DNA of 64,000 bases, taken from contig QYAI01000121.1 of NCBI GenBank assembly GCA_003988855.1, positions 62,001 to 126,000 of the forward strand, in the 5' to 3' direction. The translations under genes and the position numbers were made by a program. Shown here in pieces: positions 1-10,536 of the stretch; position 1 is the first letter of the stretch, and each line of letters begins with the position of its first letter. The notes under the pieces are model-generated. The model was not told where the DNA came from. It made no database searches and saw only the letters and a list, made by a program, of their open reading frames with translations. This DNA comes from Arachnopeziza araneosa (lineage: Eukaryota; Ascomycota; Leotiomycetes; Helotiales; Arachnopezizaceae).

Positions 1-748
1 CACGCCACATTCCATCTTCAGTGATTTTTGCTGCCATGTACCAATCTGTGGGATGGAGGATGAATTGTGAGTCCCAATAGTTGAATTTCTTATCAAAATC
101 GTAGTAAACCTAGAAATCAGCTAAGAATTAATGACTAGATGTTCATACATTGGTAGCAATTATCTGACTGTTCAGTGTTTCACCAGGGTAGCTGTCCCCG
201 AATAGGCACTTCCGGACGGTGCTGTTCGCTCCATCACAACCAAGAATGTAATCAGCTGTGAAGTCTTTAGCTCCCTCTTTCGTCTCGACCTGTACCCGAG
301 CTTCATGGCCATTCTGTTCAACCCCAACCACTTTATATTCCCATAGAATCTCTCCTCCATTTTGTAGAAAATGCCGAAGCAAAATCTGATCCATCCGATC
401 CAAAGGTAAGCAAATCATTGCATCCGGAGTACTCAGATCCGATTTAATGCCTGCCAATATTGTTCCGTCTTGCTCTCGCCAGCAGACACCGTCAGGTTTG
501 AATGCCTCTCTGGCTATGTCATCATAGACTCCTGCCCGGCGGAATTCTTGTACTGCAGTTGCTGCATAATGTGCTGCTCTGGGATTGGAATCTAGGACGG
601 ATGCCATTTCTAGAATTTGGACTTTGATGTTAAGTTTACTGAGAAGAATTCCTAAGAGGAGACCTGAGGGTCCGGCTCCGACGATTATTACCTACATTGT
701 CAGTAACTTGGGTGATGGAATTTGAGAACAGACCTTGCTTATTGTCAT
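1..748 (-). CDS. FAD-dependent aromatic monooxygenase, C-terminus beyond window
   Basis: This is the N-terminal part of a PHBH/phenol-hydroxylase-type flavoprotein, a family that hydroxylates aromatic substrates using FAD and NAD(P)H. Proposed exons on the minus strand are 748-734, 691-149 and 109-1, continuing off the left edge. Exon 1 plus the start of exon 2 gives the dinucleotide-binding loop VIIVGAGPSG; further on is the second FAD motif, ILGCDGANSTVRK. After the second intron the frame runs on as VYYDFDKKFNYWDSQF, usual for this family. The introns are short (42 and 39 nt), and the first has a clear CTGAC branch site. The start ATG is the one that puts the GxGxxG loop at the very N-terminus. 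The substrate cannot be told from this fragment. Confidence 0.85.
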
Positions 749-2224
749 ATTGAGATCATGTACTCAGAAATCTATACCATCCATCCCTTCAATCTCATGG
801 AAAGAGGCTCTCAATAAATTCAAAAACCATGTCCCACATCATTACCGTGGGGCCATGCCTGGTCTACATCGAGCTGCTTTCAATACCATACGATGTTGAT
901 CTGCACCCCGCAGAAGAGCTCCCCACAATGAATCAATGCCGATGAGATCGTAAGTTTGACCTGACCAATCACATTCGAGACTTGGGACTGTGATTTATCG
1001 AGTGCTCTAGGGGTATTCCTCCCCGAAACATCGGTATCTTCACCGAACATCCGATTTGAGAGAGTAATGAAATGAAAGCATGAGGGAGAAGAGTCAGGAT
1101 TTGATGGAGATTTGGATTGTCAGAGCCACCTCCAAGGCAAGTTTCAAGCAACAGATTCACAGATTGAGATTTCGAGTAGGCAGGAATACCTTGAGACTGA
1201 TATAGCTCTCTAGATTATCGAAGCCATACTCGCACCGAGTGCTCTTGTTGCGACAAAGATTCTCTCAGGCGTCTGTTGAGGACTTAAAGTCAAGGGCTGC
1301 GGATGTACTGTGACCTTGCTGTCGATGAAATTGGTGACTGGTTCTTGGTCAGCGAGACTGACTCATTCTACCTGATCCTCTCAAGCATCACCACATCGCG
1401 CCAAACTCAACATAATAGAAAGTAAACACCGTGCTTCTACTTCGTATTCACGTACATATTTGTTTCTTGCCATGTGCGAAACTTGCCTTGCATCATGCTT
1501 CGAGATGAGAAACAAAGTCTGGGGATAGAGAGGCTGAGCAGCTGCACCAGATCTAGTGAGACGTGCGGCTTTCTCTGCCCGCACATACTGCACACATTGC
1601 TACTCCTCAATAGTCGACGTTTCCGATGCATGCTGTTTTGGGCTTTTGATGCGTGAAACGAATGTGTTGCATCATCTTGAATCATGGTCTGTGGGCTTCC
1701 CGCCGATTTCATGCGCCGGATCCCCAGATCGCCACGACCACCCAATAAAGCCCTTGCATTACTTCTCTTTGGTGGCTGTGCTTTTAGCTTCGATTCTTTT
1801 GTTAGTGCCTCGCAAACTTCGTTTCTAACTCAAACATGAAGTTTCCACTATTTCGTATTCGCAAGACACAGATCTTCTCGCGTCAACTTCACCTAACCTT
1901 GGTTATCACTTGACATCAAATTTCAATGTGGGGACAATGCTTCTTCAGTTCCTCCTTGTCTCGAAATCTCAAACGATAACTCTATACGAAGAGACTAGAC
2001 AGGAGACGAATGAAACGACCAATCGATGTTCTCTATCTGAAAGTAGAGATAAGTCAACTGTCAGGGTGTTTGGCCTCAAATATATAAGATGCCAAGTTGT
2101 CTGGCAAGTTTTCATCATCACAAGCATTCAATCTACTTCTTCATCTTCATCCACTTCATCCCTTGAACTGGATTCATCGGCATACATTCTTCACTCTAAT
2201 CTTTGATTACTTTACCACTTCAAG
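749..2224. other. Intergenic region with Egh16 promoter at its right end
   Basis: The short open frames here overlap on both strands, lack splice-supported extensions and resemble no family I know. The last 150 bases are the promoter and leader of the Egh16-like gene. Nothing else is supported. Confidence 0.5.
2077..2088 (+). promoter_or_regulatory. TATA box of the Egh16-like gene
   Basis: The sequence AATATATAAGA lies about 140 bases before the ATG at 2225 and is followed by a CT-rich leader. Its position and sequence fit a strong TATA promoter, common for secreted fungal proteins induced on the host. The transcription start was not determined. Confidence 0.6.
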
Positions 2225-3037
2225 ATGTTCACCAAAGTTTTCGTTCTTGCTCTTGCAGCATCCCCACTCGTTGCCGCTCACGGAAAGATTGCAGTTGTTG
2301 TACGTGGCTCATCTACTTTCTTGTATAAGACTGACATTTTAGACTGGTGATGCTGGTGGGAATACCACTGCTCTTGGTATCCAGGGTGGTATCGTTCCTG
2401 GTGCAGGAAAAAACTCTGTCACTGAAGTTGACACTACAATCTTCAACTCACTCAAAGCCGCCTCGGATGGACTCGGCAAGACTGAAGGTCAAGGAAAGAA
2501 CACTCTTGCTATGATGGATGATGTCGTTGCTCAATCTGGTTCTACTGTTGCTCAAGTCAGCCCAGGTGGAACTTTGAGCGGTACTCTTCACATTGTCACC
2601 ACTGATGGTGCTGGCCCATACACTGCTATTGTTGATCCTACCGGTACTGGAGCTTTTGCATCAGGTACCAAGGCTGAAGTCACACAACAAGTTCCTGGTA
2701 CTTTCGGAGAGATCTCACCCGATGGTCAAGCCATCAAGCGTGGATTATTATCTGTTTTGAAGAGAGCTGGTTTGATGAGACGTGCTCAAAATGTCAACAA
2801 AGATTTTGTAAGTCTTCTGTGTTCTTGAGAATCAACAACTAATGATCTTAGCCATTCACTGTACAGATCCCAGCTGGTACATCTTGCACTGGTACTGTTG
2901 GAACTATGTCGAATGTTTGCCTTGTTAAGCTGGCCAACCCCAACCCAGCTGGACCTTTCGGTGGTGTTTTCGCTATGCAGGTTGCTGGTAGTGCCAATAC
3001 CACTTCGGCTGCAGTTTCGACCAAGGGAAGCAATTAA
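2225..3037 (+). CDS. Secreted Egh16/MAS-like appressorium-associated protein
   Basis: Exons 2225-2299, 2343-2807 and 2852-3037 join into a 241-residue protein. Residues 1-18 (MFTKVFVLALAASPLVAA) are a signal peptide and are followed by HGKI, so the mature protein begins near His-19. The body matches the Egh16/MAS family (DUF3129), small secreted proteins made by plant pathogens around infection: it is rich in Gly, Thr and Val, has a PGTFGEISPDG-like stretch and a late cysteine pair. Both introns have normal GT-AG ends and keep frame. A TATA box lies upstream. No other virulence-related gene is adjacent. The molecular role of this family is not settled. Other secreted proteins could share the pattern, but length, signal and motifs make the family call strong. 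Confidence 0.85.
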
Positions 3038-3919
3038 GGAGAAGATTGATTAGATGTTGATAGACAGATTGATTAGCGCTGTTATATACCACTCTCCTTT
3101 AGCTTTGAATATGATTTGACGACTTAGACCCCTTGCTATCCTATCTCGCACGGAATATCATGTACTCTTATTTTGCTTAATGTTTGGAATGTGTCGAACC
3201 TCTCAAACCTGTGCTTACCAATGTCTCTCAGCGAATGAGAGATTCGATGTTTCATCACATGAGATACTTATAAACCAATCCTAGTATTCCCAAGTATTCT
3301 GCGGACTCGAATATGCTTGCAATTTGATACGTCCCGAAATTTCCTGCCTTGTACTCCTCTTGATAGTGAAACAATGCCATGTCTTCCCACGGATTGGTTG
3401 ACTTACGACCTGGTGTGGATACCATTCCCTTTACGACGTAATTATATCTAAGAAACTGTTGTGTACTCTATTCTGGTCTTTGATCTTGACTTGGATGACT
3501 AGTCCACAGACCCACTCTTTCCTACCATCCACCTGAGTAACATGTATCTGGTCAATGTTTCCATCTTGATCTGGTAGCTAGTCGTCCTTTGAACACTATA
3601 GTTCGTTCTGCTTGTTTAAATCATACTTTGAGTTGGATGTTTGGTTTAGAAGCCGTTGTTGATTTCTAAAGATGATAAGTTAGCTCAGACGCACCATATG
3701 AGTGTTTAACTAACTCTGGAAGAGCCCAAGATGCTAGCATAATACTATCATTTAGGAACAAGAATTTACATGTTTTTCAAATGTGATAAACGGCTAATAA
3801 ATTAATTAACTTCATAAATATTAATAGTACTTGTAGTAATTAGCTTATTATGTTCTATATACGTGTGTAGTAGGGTAAACTATTACGTGGTGTAATCTCT
3901 TTTTCTTACGCACATCAAA
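3038..3919. other. AT-rich intergenic region at the left edge of the island
   Basis: No coding or RNA signal was seen. Base composition becomes distinctly AT-rich from about 3,700, just before ORF-A, which I take as the start of the accessory island. Confidence 0.5.
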
Positions 3920-5286
3920 ATGAATCAACATCCAATATTTATTCAACCACAAAATCCACGATATCTGCCACCAGCAGAAATTCCTGTGATGACCAAACAT
4001 CGTCAATCTTTATTAAAGATCTTCGACCAAGGGTCGTACCTCGACTTGATGTTTGAGCTTTATAGAATCGCCGAGGATGATCTAAATGCCTCAACAAGCA
4101 TCTCCTTAGCTGCAGAAAAGAAGAAGAGTGCGACCTCAATTATGCAAGTCATGCTACGTGACCGAAACTCCGGGACTTTTGATATGTTTCGTCTGCTTCT
4201 TTCCCTTCCGCGACCAGTCCTTGGAGCGATGATCCTCAATAACATCGGACATCGATTTGCCACGGATTCACAGTTCAGAGAGCTTCTTTATAAGAAATAT
4301 GAGCATCCTGGAATCTACCTTAATACTGTACTTGTGCTGAACACGGACCTCGGTCTTGCTGGCGCAGAATACAAACAGGTCAGGCATTCTATATGCCTCT
4401 ACTTGGATGGAGTCAACCATATTATAAGAGATGACTCCATTGAATACGAGAAAGAGTGTGCCAAACACGCTTTTGAGATTGAAACTGTTTTTGGCCCTAG
4501 AATTGGCGACGTCAACCAACGAAGTGTTGATATGGGCCAGAGGTACTGGCTTAATGCGAATAAAAAGACCTCAATATTGCATACAAAGCTTGGTGATCGG
4601 ATTCGTACAGATCTTGATCCTAGTGAATGCATCACACAAATTCAATCACCTGTAGAAGTCGGCCTCAGTGTGAATCTAGAAGAGAGAATGAAAGCTCATA
4701 TTCCAGTGTGGGGTCTCCACAACACTGTTAAATTAGGGGCCTCATGCTGTCCTGTATGAAAGTAGGCCAGATCAAGCCAAGAGTGGTTCAGATGGTTATT
4801 TTCAAGATGTTTGATACAAACATGCTGAGGTCAGCAGAGATTCCCGCAACACTTATATGTGGTGCTGCCGTAGAAGACGGCGGTTTTAATGCTACTCAGG
4901 CAGGCGGGGGGGAAAGAGAATAATCCGAGAAACTACAATGCCGGAATCCGGGAAGTTTTCTTGAAGCGCGATTGGTTAGACAACAATGTTCGATCAGCCC
5001 AGCTTGAGACCAAAACGAGATAGGACTACTACAAGCAGTGTCCAAATTCGATGAAGATGAGCAAACCCCAGAAGACATCCAGACCTTGACATCTAAAGTT
5101 GATGATCTTGTAAAGCATAGGGAAGAAATTGATCAAATAATCGTCCCCGCCCTTGCTAGACAAAAAGAAAAGTCAATAGAGCAAGGGCTCCAGTTGCAAA
5201 AACTTGAAGATATTACAGCTCGAATACGCTTAGCTACACAGCTTCAATCATCACTGGACGGATGGCTAAACGGGATTTCTGAATAA
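3920..5286 (+). pseudogene. ORF-A: unrecognised island protein broken by frameshifts
   Basis: The first open frame runs 3920-4759 (279 codons) from an ATG in a good context. Coding-like sequence then continues in other frames to the TAA at 5284-5286. The switches fall at G4 (4736-4739), G7 (4906-4912) and A4 (5012-5015); one base gained or lost in each would give a single frame of about 455 codons. The last 80 residues (5038-5286) are charged and heptad-like, probably a coiled coil. No known domain was recognised. The amino-acid composition is that of a soluble intracellular protein, and there is no signal peptide or membrane segment. It is the first of five similarly broken genes and is transcribed convergently with the helicase. 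It could be a decayed gene or a correct gene carrying assembly indels. Confidence 0.6.
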
Positions 5287-5449
5287 ACAAGAAAGTATTT
5301 ATCTTAATTCACGATATATCTCGATGCAAGGCAAGGTTACTTAAGTTTCGGGAAGGATTGTATCAATGTCATGAACACAATATGTAGAGATTGGAATCCA
5401 TAAATAGAAATAGAGGGCTGACAATTTCATTCTCTGATTACACAGAGTT

Positions 5450-7614
5450 CTAATTGATCGGATTCAATTGAATCATTCTCAAGTCATCCGTACTGTTTGC
5501 TAACCAAGTATCATGCTCTCCACTTTCCTTGTACCCGTGCTTCTTGTAAAAACGCTGTAGTACCTGGTCAGGAATAGCAAGAAGCCGAAAAGGGACATAA
5601 TCTTCTGGAGTCTTTTGACGCATATCAAGGTAAATGACTCTTAAAGATTGTTTCAATGGCCGAGTAAAGTCGAGAATTGTATTGTCCGGAATAGCGGGGG
5701 AAAAGTGCACAGAGCAAAAGATCGGTCCTCTTGTAGCATCCTCTTTCTTGTCAACGCCAATGAGTTGCCATTGAAAAACACTCAACATTCGATCGAGAAC
5801 GTAGTCTTCACCCTGCTTTGTTGCCAGCACTTAACCTTCTGATATCTGGAAGTATGTGCATAATAAGCTTAGAGTGGAGCAAAGACTTTGATAGGCACTT
5901 TCGTTGAAAGTAAGCCTGTCTATCTTCAGGTTCACTTTCGTTTGGTCAATGCTAAGTGCTTTCTGGAACCACCAAAAATCTAACCAGACTTCCCCAAGCT
6001 CAGATATGGGATAATGAGGAGTCATCCCTGGAATGTTGTCTAAGACAGAGGCTACGAGGCCTGAAGTTGTCGATATGAAACGCCTGCTGGATAAAGAAAT
6101 GATGCAGGCTATATTGATCATCATCATCGTGCTGGCACTGATATCTAAGCTCATCTGACTAAGGAAGAGGCGAGAGTGTATATCAAGTTTTGGCAACGTG
6201 ACAGCCAACTCCCCAGCAGCGGTAAGCACATAACCCTTGTCCTTTCTTAACAGACAACCTAGGACTCTTAACTTCCTGAGAGCAAGCTTGGAAATGGCTG
6301 GCAGGAGGGGTGAAATCAACTTGATTGAACCACCCCATGGTAATTGTTGGCAGTGTCGGTCAAGGTATAGATCTGTAAGAGATATTCGATACATTCATCC
6401 TGTCGTAAAGACCTGTATTTGTATCTTTTCATATTTTCAATGACCTTCTTGGGAAACATGTAGTAACAGGTCCCAGGGCTCGTGCGGCCTACACGCTAAG
6501 CTTGATGTTTCACTTCTGCTTCGGACATTTTAATTGTCATGGGTATATTGTGGGCTACATTAAATTCGAAGAGCCTGACGGTATTTAAACCTGTAACTAT
6601 GACTGTGTCGATGTTACGGACAGTCAACCCAATAGCCATCTCATCAATTGTAAAGATGACTTTCGGAGCTGGAGCCCTAATAATCTCTAACAGGTCAAAA
6701 TCAATAAGAGACCGGTCCAAGCTCCAGCAAGGTGTGGCAGGATCCTCCACCTGATATTCAAAGGCGGACCTCTGCGTTAGGTCGGTATTTGGGAGGAACA
6801 CTAGCACACCTCGATGTGGCTCAGATGTGAAGATCTCCTTAATTTTCTGAAATACCTGAGGTTGCAAACTCTTCAAGTTATTGCTCGGTCAGTATATCTC
6901 CGTGAGCATTGGCTTTGATATTGCTTCCGACGGTTCTGGTAATTGAATCACATCAGACCAGGTCATTTCAAAATAGCCCAAGATGTCTTGAATATCATCT
7001 GATGACGACATTATGACAAAATGGATAGGCAATTCTTTTTCCTTTCTTCGATTTAGAACATCTTTGATTCGAAGGAGGATGAGCTCTGTAGCAACAGATC
7101 CATATTGATAATCATCAATAAATATTACTCTGTATGTGTCAAAGCAATCAATGTAGTGATCTGGTCCTTCAGATACACATGAGTCTAATATCTACCGATT
7201 CAAGATCACATCTGTTGTGTAAGCCAGAGGATTTCCTTCAGGCGGCGTGACGTGCTCTTCGTCGACTAATGCAACTTTATCCGCCATTTTTCCCTTGGAG
7301 AATGCAGGAGTACTGGTATCAAGTACTTTTTGACCCATCCAATCAAATGTAAGGAGGGCATTCAGCCAATTTGGTTGAGCAACTAGTACTTCCCCTGGTT
7401 TCTTGTCTTCGACAGCTCTTGAAACAAGCGCTGGAATCGTCGTGGTCTTGCCAGATCCTGGACATCCGACTAGGATAGTGATAGAGTAATCATCTTCTTT
7501 GCATCGGTTGCACAGGGTTTTCTGTTGCTCGTTGCTTGGTCTCAACTCGCCCATATCGCTTTGGTATCTTTTTCGTTTTGCTTGGTCTCCAAATATCTTT
7601 GAAGTCATATTCAT
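5450..7614 (-). pseudogene. DEAH-box helicase with HA2 region, interrupted
   Basis: The N-terminal frame (7614-7192) has Walker A GCPGSGKTTT and the DExH motif VDEEHV. The same frame passes TAG (7192-7194) and TGA (6889-6891), then gives a second RecA-like domain. Motif VI reads as stop-RVGRTSPG at 6496-6498, where the family has Gln before RxGR. After one frame change (near two T4 runs at 6426-6437), 6394-5831 resembles the HA2 winged-helix region, with LRVLGCLL and LTAAGELAVTLPKLD. A TAA at 5831-5833 separates the C-terminal part. DEAH helicases unwind or remodel RNA using NTP. CAG/CAA/CGA to TAG/TAA/TGA, each a single C-to-T change, would explain all four stops. As it stands the gene cannot make a full helicase, and its substrate is unknown. 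Confidence 0.75.
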
Positions 7615-8150
7615 TATTACTATGTATGATCAGCAATTGATATTTCTGAGTAAGCACTGAAATGCCTGATTGTTATGCGAACAAATTAATGAGGTTGGTT
7701 GGATGCAATCAAATAGATAAAATACTTCAGGTCGCGCTAGACCGATTTGAGTGTCACGTGGAAGATAAACAAGCCGTGGCATAAGGTGATACCATTTTGT
7801 ATGGCAAAAAGGGGGTGGTCATGGGAAGCTATGACTTCTCTGCCGTACTTCTCGTGCAGATTCAAGATCGGAATACCAGTGACAACACTGTTGAAATCAA
7901 TATATTGATCAAACCAAAAATTGAAATCACTGGAACAGAGCGAGTCACCCAATCTATCATAAGATTGTATATTTCTCTGGCAAACAAATATCTCATGTAC
8001 ATAAGAATCTACCTATTCACTCCCTAATGCAAAATAATCGTTCCTTCACGTAGTAGGCTATAGAAGCTTCTAGGATAAGGCTATCTCGCTTAAATATCTG
8101 GCCCCTAGATTAAATAACAAACGGAAACTTTCAATTTCTTTACAACAAAT

Positions 8151-9914
8151 ATGTCAAAATCAACAACAACAAATCAAAATATGGAACACGATTCCGACAA
8201 AGACAAATACAAATCTGTCTATGATTTCCTAGAGCGTCGCGTAATTCGCGATAACCTAGTCGAAGATCTAGAAACATTTCACGCTATCATAGATCAGACA
8301 GTCGTGGATCTGATGAGCCTTCCAGACTACGAGTTTATGAATGATACTACCAAAGACTGCCGACAAGCCATGACAGTGTGGGAGTATTTCATGCCTCATG
8401 AGCAGTTTCCTGGTGATAAGACTCCAGTGATCTAGTTCAATATGGCAAAGATGGAGTCTCTCCAAGTAAGAGTTCGTGGTAGAGCTCCTGTAGCTGAATC
8501 ACGACCTACGACTTCAGCTGGACCCTCCAACCCCATATCTAGGTTCACGGAGGTATATCCAGATGAAGAAATTGCCGTGAACAAAGCGGATCCTACTAGA
8601 GATCTCACAGGAGGCTTTAAAAAGCTCAACGTTCAGGCACTACCTTTTGCCCCTGCTGTAGAAACTTCTCAAAAGGAACCTCTTACTGGGTATGGTGAAG
8701 TTCTCAAGAAAGCGAAGCCACCTCCTACTAAAGAGGAGTTAGAATATGAAGAATATCGGCGATTGGTTCAAGAGTCACTTGTCCATCAAAGAAAGCATAT
8801 GGGACCAAAGGGCTTAGAGCAGTTTCATAAACGTATGGATGCTGCTGAGAAAAATAGTAATATGGCCGAGTATATTGCTCGAGATAAAGCTTCTATCATT
8901 CTCAACCCTGCTCCAGGCGGAAAATGTACTTATTATGTGAATATTGACCGCAAATATCTGGGGATGCTCTATGGCCCCAAAGGTGATGGCAATCTACCAT
9001 TTCTGGAAAAGAAACTCGACCTCAAAATCGCTTCCAAGCATATCAATGGTATTATCGAGATTCATCCAGAACCTCTTTTATCCAGCGCTTTGGAGAAGAA
9101 AGTCGAAGAGTTCAATAAATACCGACTATTTATTATCTTTTTCCAATTCTGGCTCTGGTTATTGCACCGAGACGCCTCCAAGGATAAACACGAGCAAGTG
9201 GAACTCAACGACGCCTGCAAATGGTGGTTCAACATGACTTCCATAAATGTTCGTGAATGGCTGGCCGCTATAAAAAAGGTGGATCCCCGCAACTATGGTC
9301 TAAACCCAGACACTTAAGTTGCCCCAAAGACCCTCCATATCACGAAAGATGACCTTGAGAAAAGCAAGGGAGGTTCTGCGATCATAGGGACCAAGGTCAA
9401 GCCAACCGCATCCGCACTACTTAAGGTTGTAGTGCCGAAAACAGTTGAGCAGCCATCTAAACCCGAAACTCAAAAATTCTCGGCTCCCACGATATTCCAG
9501 CGAGCTCAATATGCGAGTTCTGGGGGGATTATCGTCGAAGACACACTTGGTGTCATGGAAAGCAAGGAGCCAAACATCGGCATTTGGGATGAAGAATTCC
9601 CACCTATTGATTCTACACCTTCGACCTCCACTTCTCACGTCGCCTTTCGAGGAGTTGCTCCTAGTAAAGCAACGCCTACTGTAGCCACATTCATGGATGA
9701 GGCACAGGAAGATATGAGCGCATTCCAGCCTTTCGCTTCTCTTAAAAAGAAGGTGAAGAAGGAACCTGAGAAGGAACCGGAGAAGAAACCGGAGAAGAAG
9801 GAGGAGAAGGAGAAGGAGGAGGAGGAGGAGGAGGAGGAGAAGGAGGAGAACAGTGCTGGGAAGGGGGAGGGAAGGAGTCAGAGACATAGATCCCTTCACG
9901 CTTCCTGCTACTAA
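8151..9914 (+). pseudogene. ORF-C: island protein in one frame with two internal stops
   Basis: Three consecutive open stretches share one frame: 8151-8435, 8442-9317 and about 9318-9914. They are separated only by a TAG (8433-8435) and a TAA (9315-9317). Read through, the product would be about 590 residues. It has an N-terminal helical part, a charged middle (KEELEYEEYRRLVQESLVHQ, about 8727-8786), a region with YYVNIDRKYLGMLYGPKGDG (about 8932-8991) and a low-complexity Lys/Glu tail. No known family was recognised. Two degenerate relatives lie at 18.1 and 24.1 kb; the latter has TTG (Leu) where this copy has the TAG. The lack of frameshifts suggests a recent break, or stop readthrough. It is followed tail to tail by the zinc-knuckle gene. 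Confidence 0.65.
9748..9852 (+). repeat. Purine microsatellite (GAGGA/GAAGGA) in the ORF-C tail
   Basis: About 100 bases consist almost only of A and G on the plus strand, with repeated GAG, GGA and GAA units. They encode a Lys/Glu-rich tail. Such tracts change length easily, so this part of the protein is expected to vary between strains. Confidence 0.8.
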
Positions 9915-10536
9915 TAAATAAGTAGCACCCTGACAGTAATACAAAAAACTTCTCCTTAAACTTTCTAGCTGTGATTTCCGCGTAGACTGTAAACTTATTT
10001 CTATGCTTAGAGTGAAATAAGAACCTTATTCAGGATTTGTGATTTGTTCAGTACTTTTATTCATTATTACGCATCCTGTCTATAAGTAATCTTGTAAGGC
10101 TGATCGTGGGTTTGCAAAACGAACAGTTGTAAGTCTGCCTGCCTACGTGACTCTTGATCCCGTGGTAGATGATATCATATAAACTACTCTGTTTAATTAT
10201 CTTACAATATCTAGCCATTTAACGGAACTTGCTAAACTTTCTATATTAGCCCAGATTCGCTGACATTCTTCAATTCTCCAGGGGTTATCAAGGAGCCTAC
10301 ATGATAGAATCAATTCTAGTCCCTCAAGTTTAACATTATCAAGTCTTAGTTTGCCAGTTCCACTTGTTCCACCTCACTAAGAATAAGCCTTTAAAAAGGG
10401 GAAGGGGAAAGTGAGGAGTTGGGCTGGAAGTCTATTTCATACTGATTGTTAGGACTGATTCGGGTAGTGATCACATGGGTCTCCCGCCATATTACATTCA
10501 TGTTAAAAGATTTCAATTGGTTTGGTAGTTTAGCAT
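9915..10536. other. AT-rich spacer between two island genes
   Basis: This is the 3' side of both ORF-C and the zinc-knuckle gene. It holds no open frame of note and no repeat or RNA gene that I could see. Confidence 0.5.

Noticed and set aside
1381..1828. Overlapping ORFs at 1.4-1.8 kb
   Set aside because: They occur in several frames on both strands with no start context, introns or family resemblance.
3920..9914. Endogenous RNA virus origin for the helicase and its neighbours
   Set aside because: The helicase resembles cellular DEAH enzymes with an HA2 region, and no polymerase, protease or capsid-like sequence was found.
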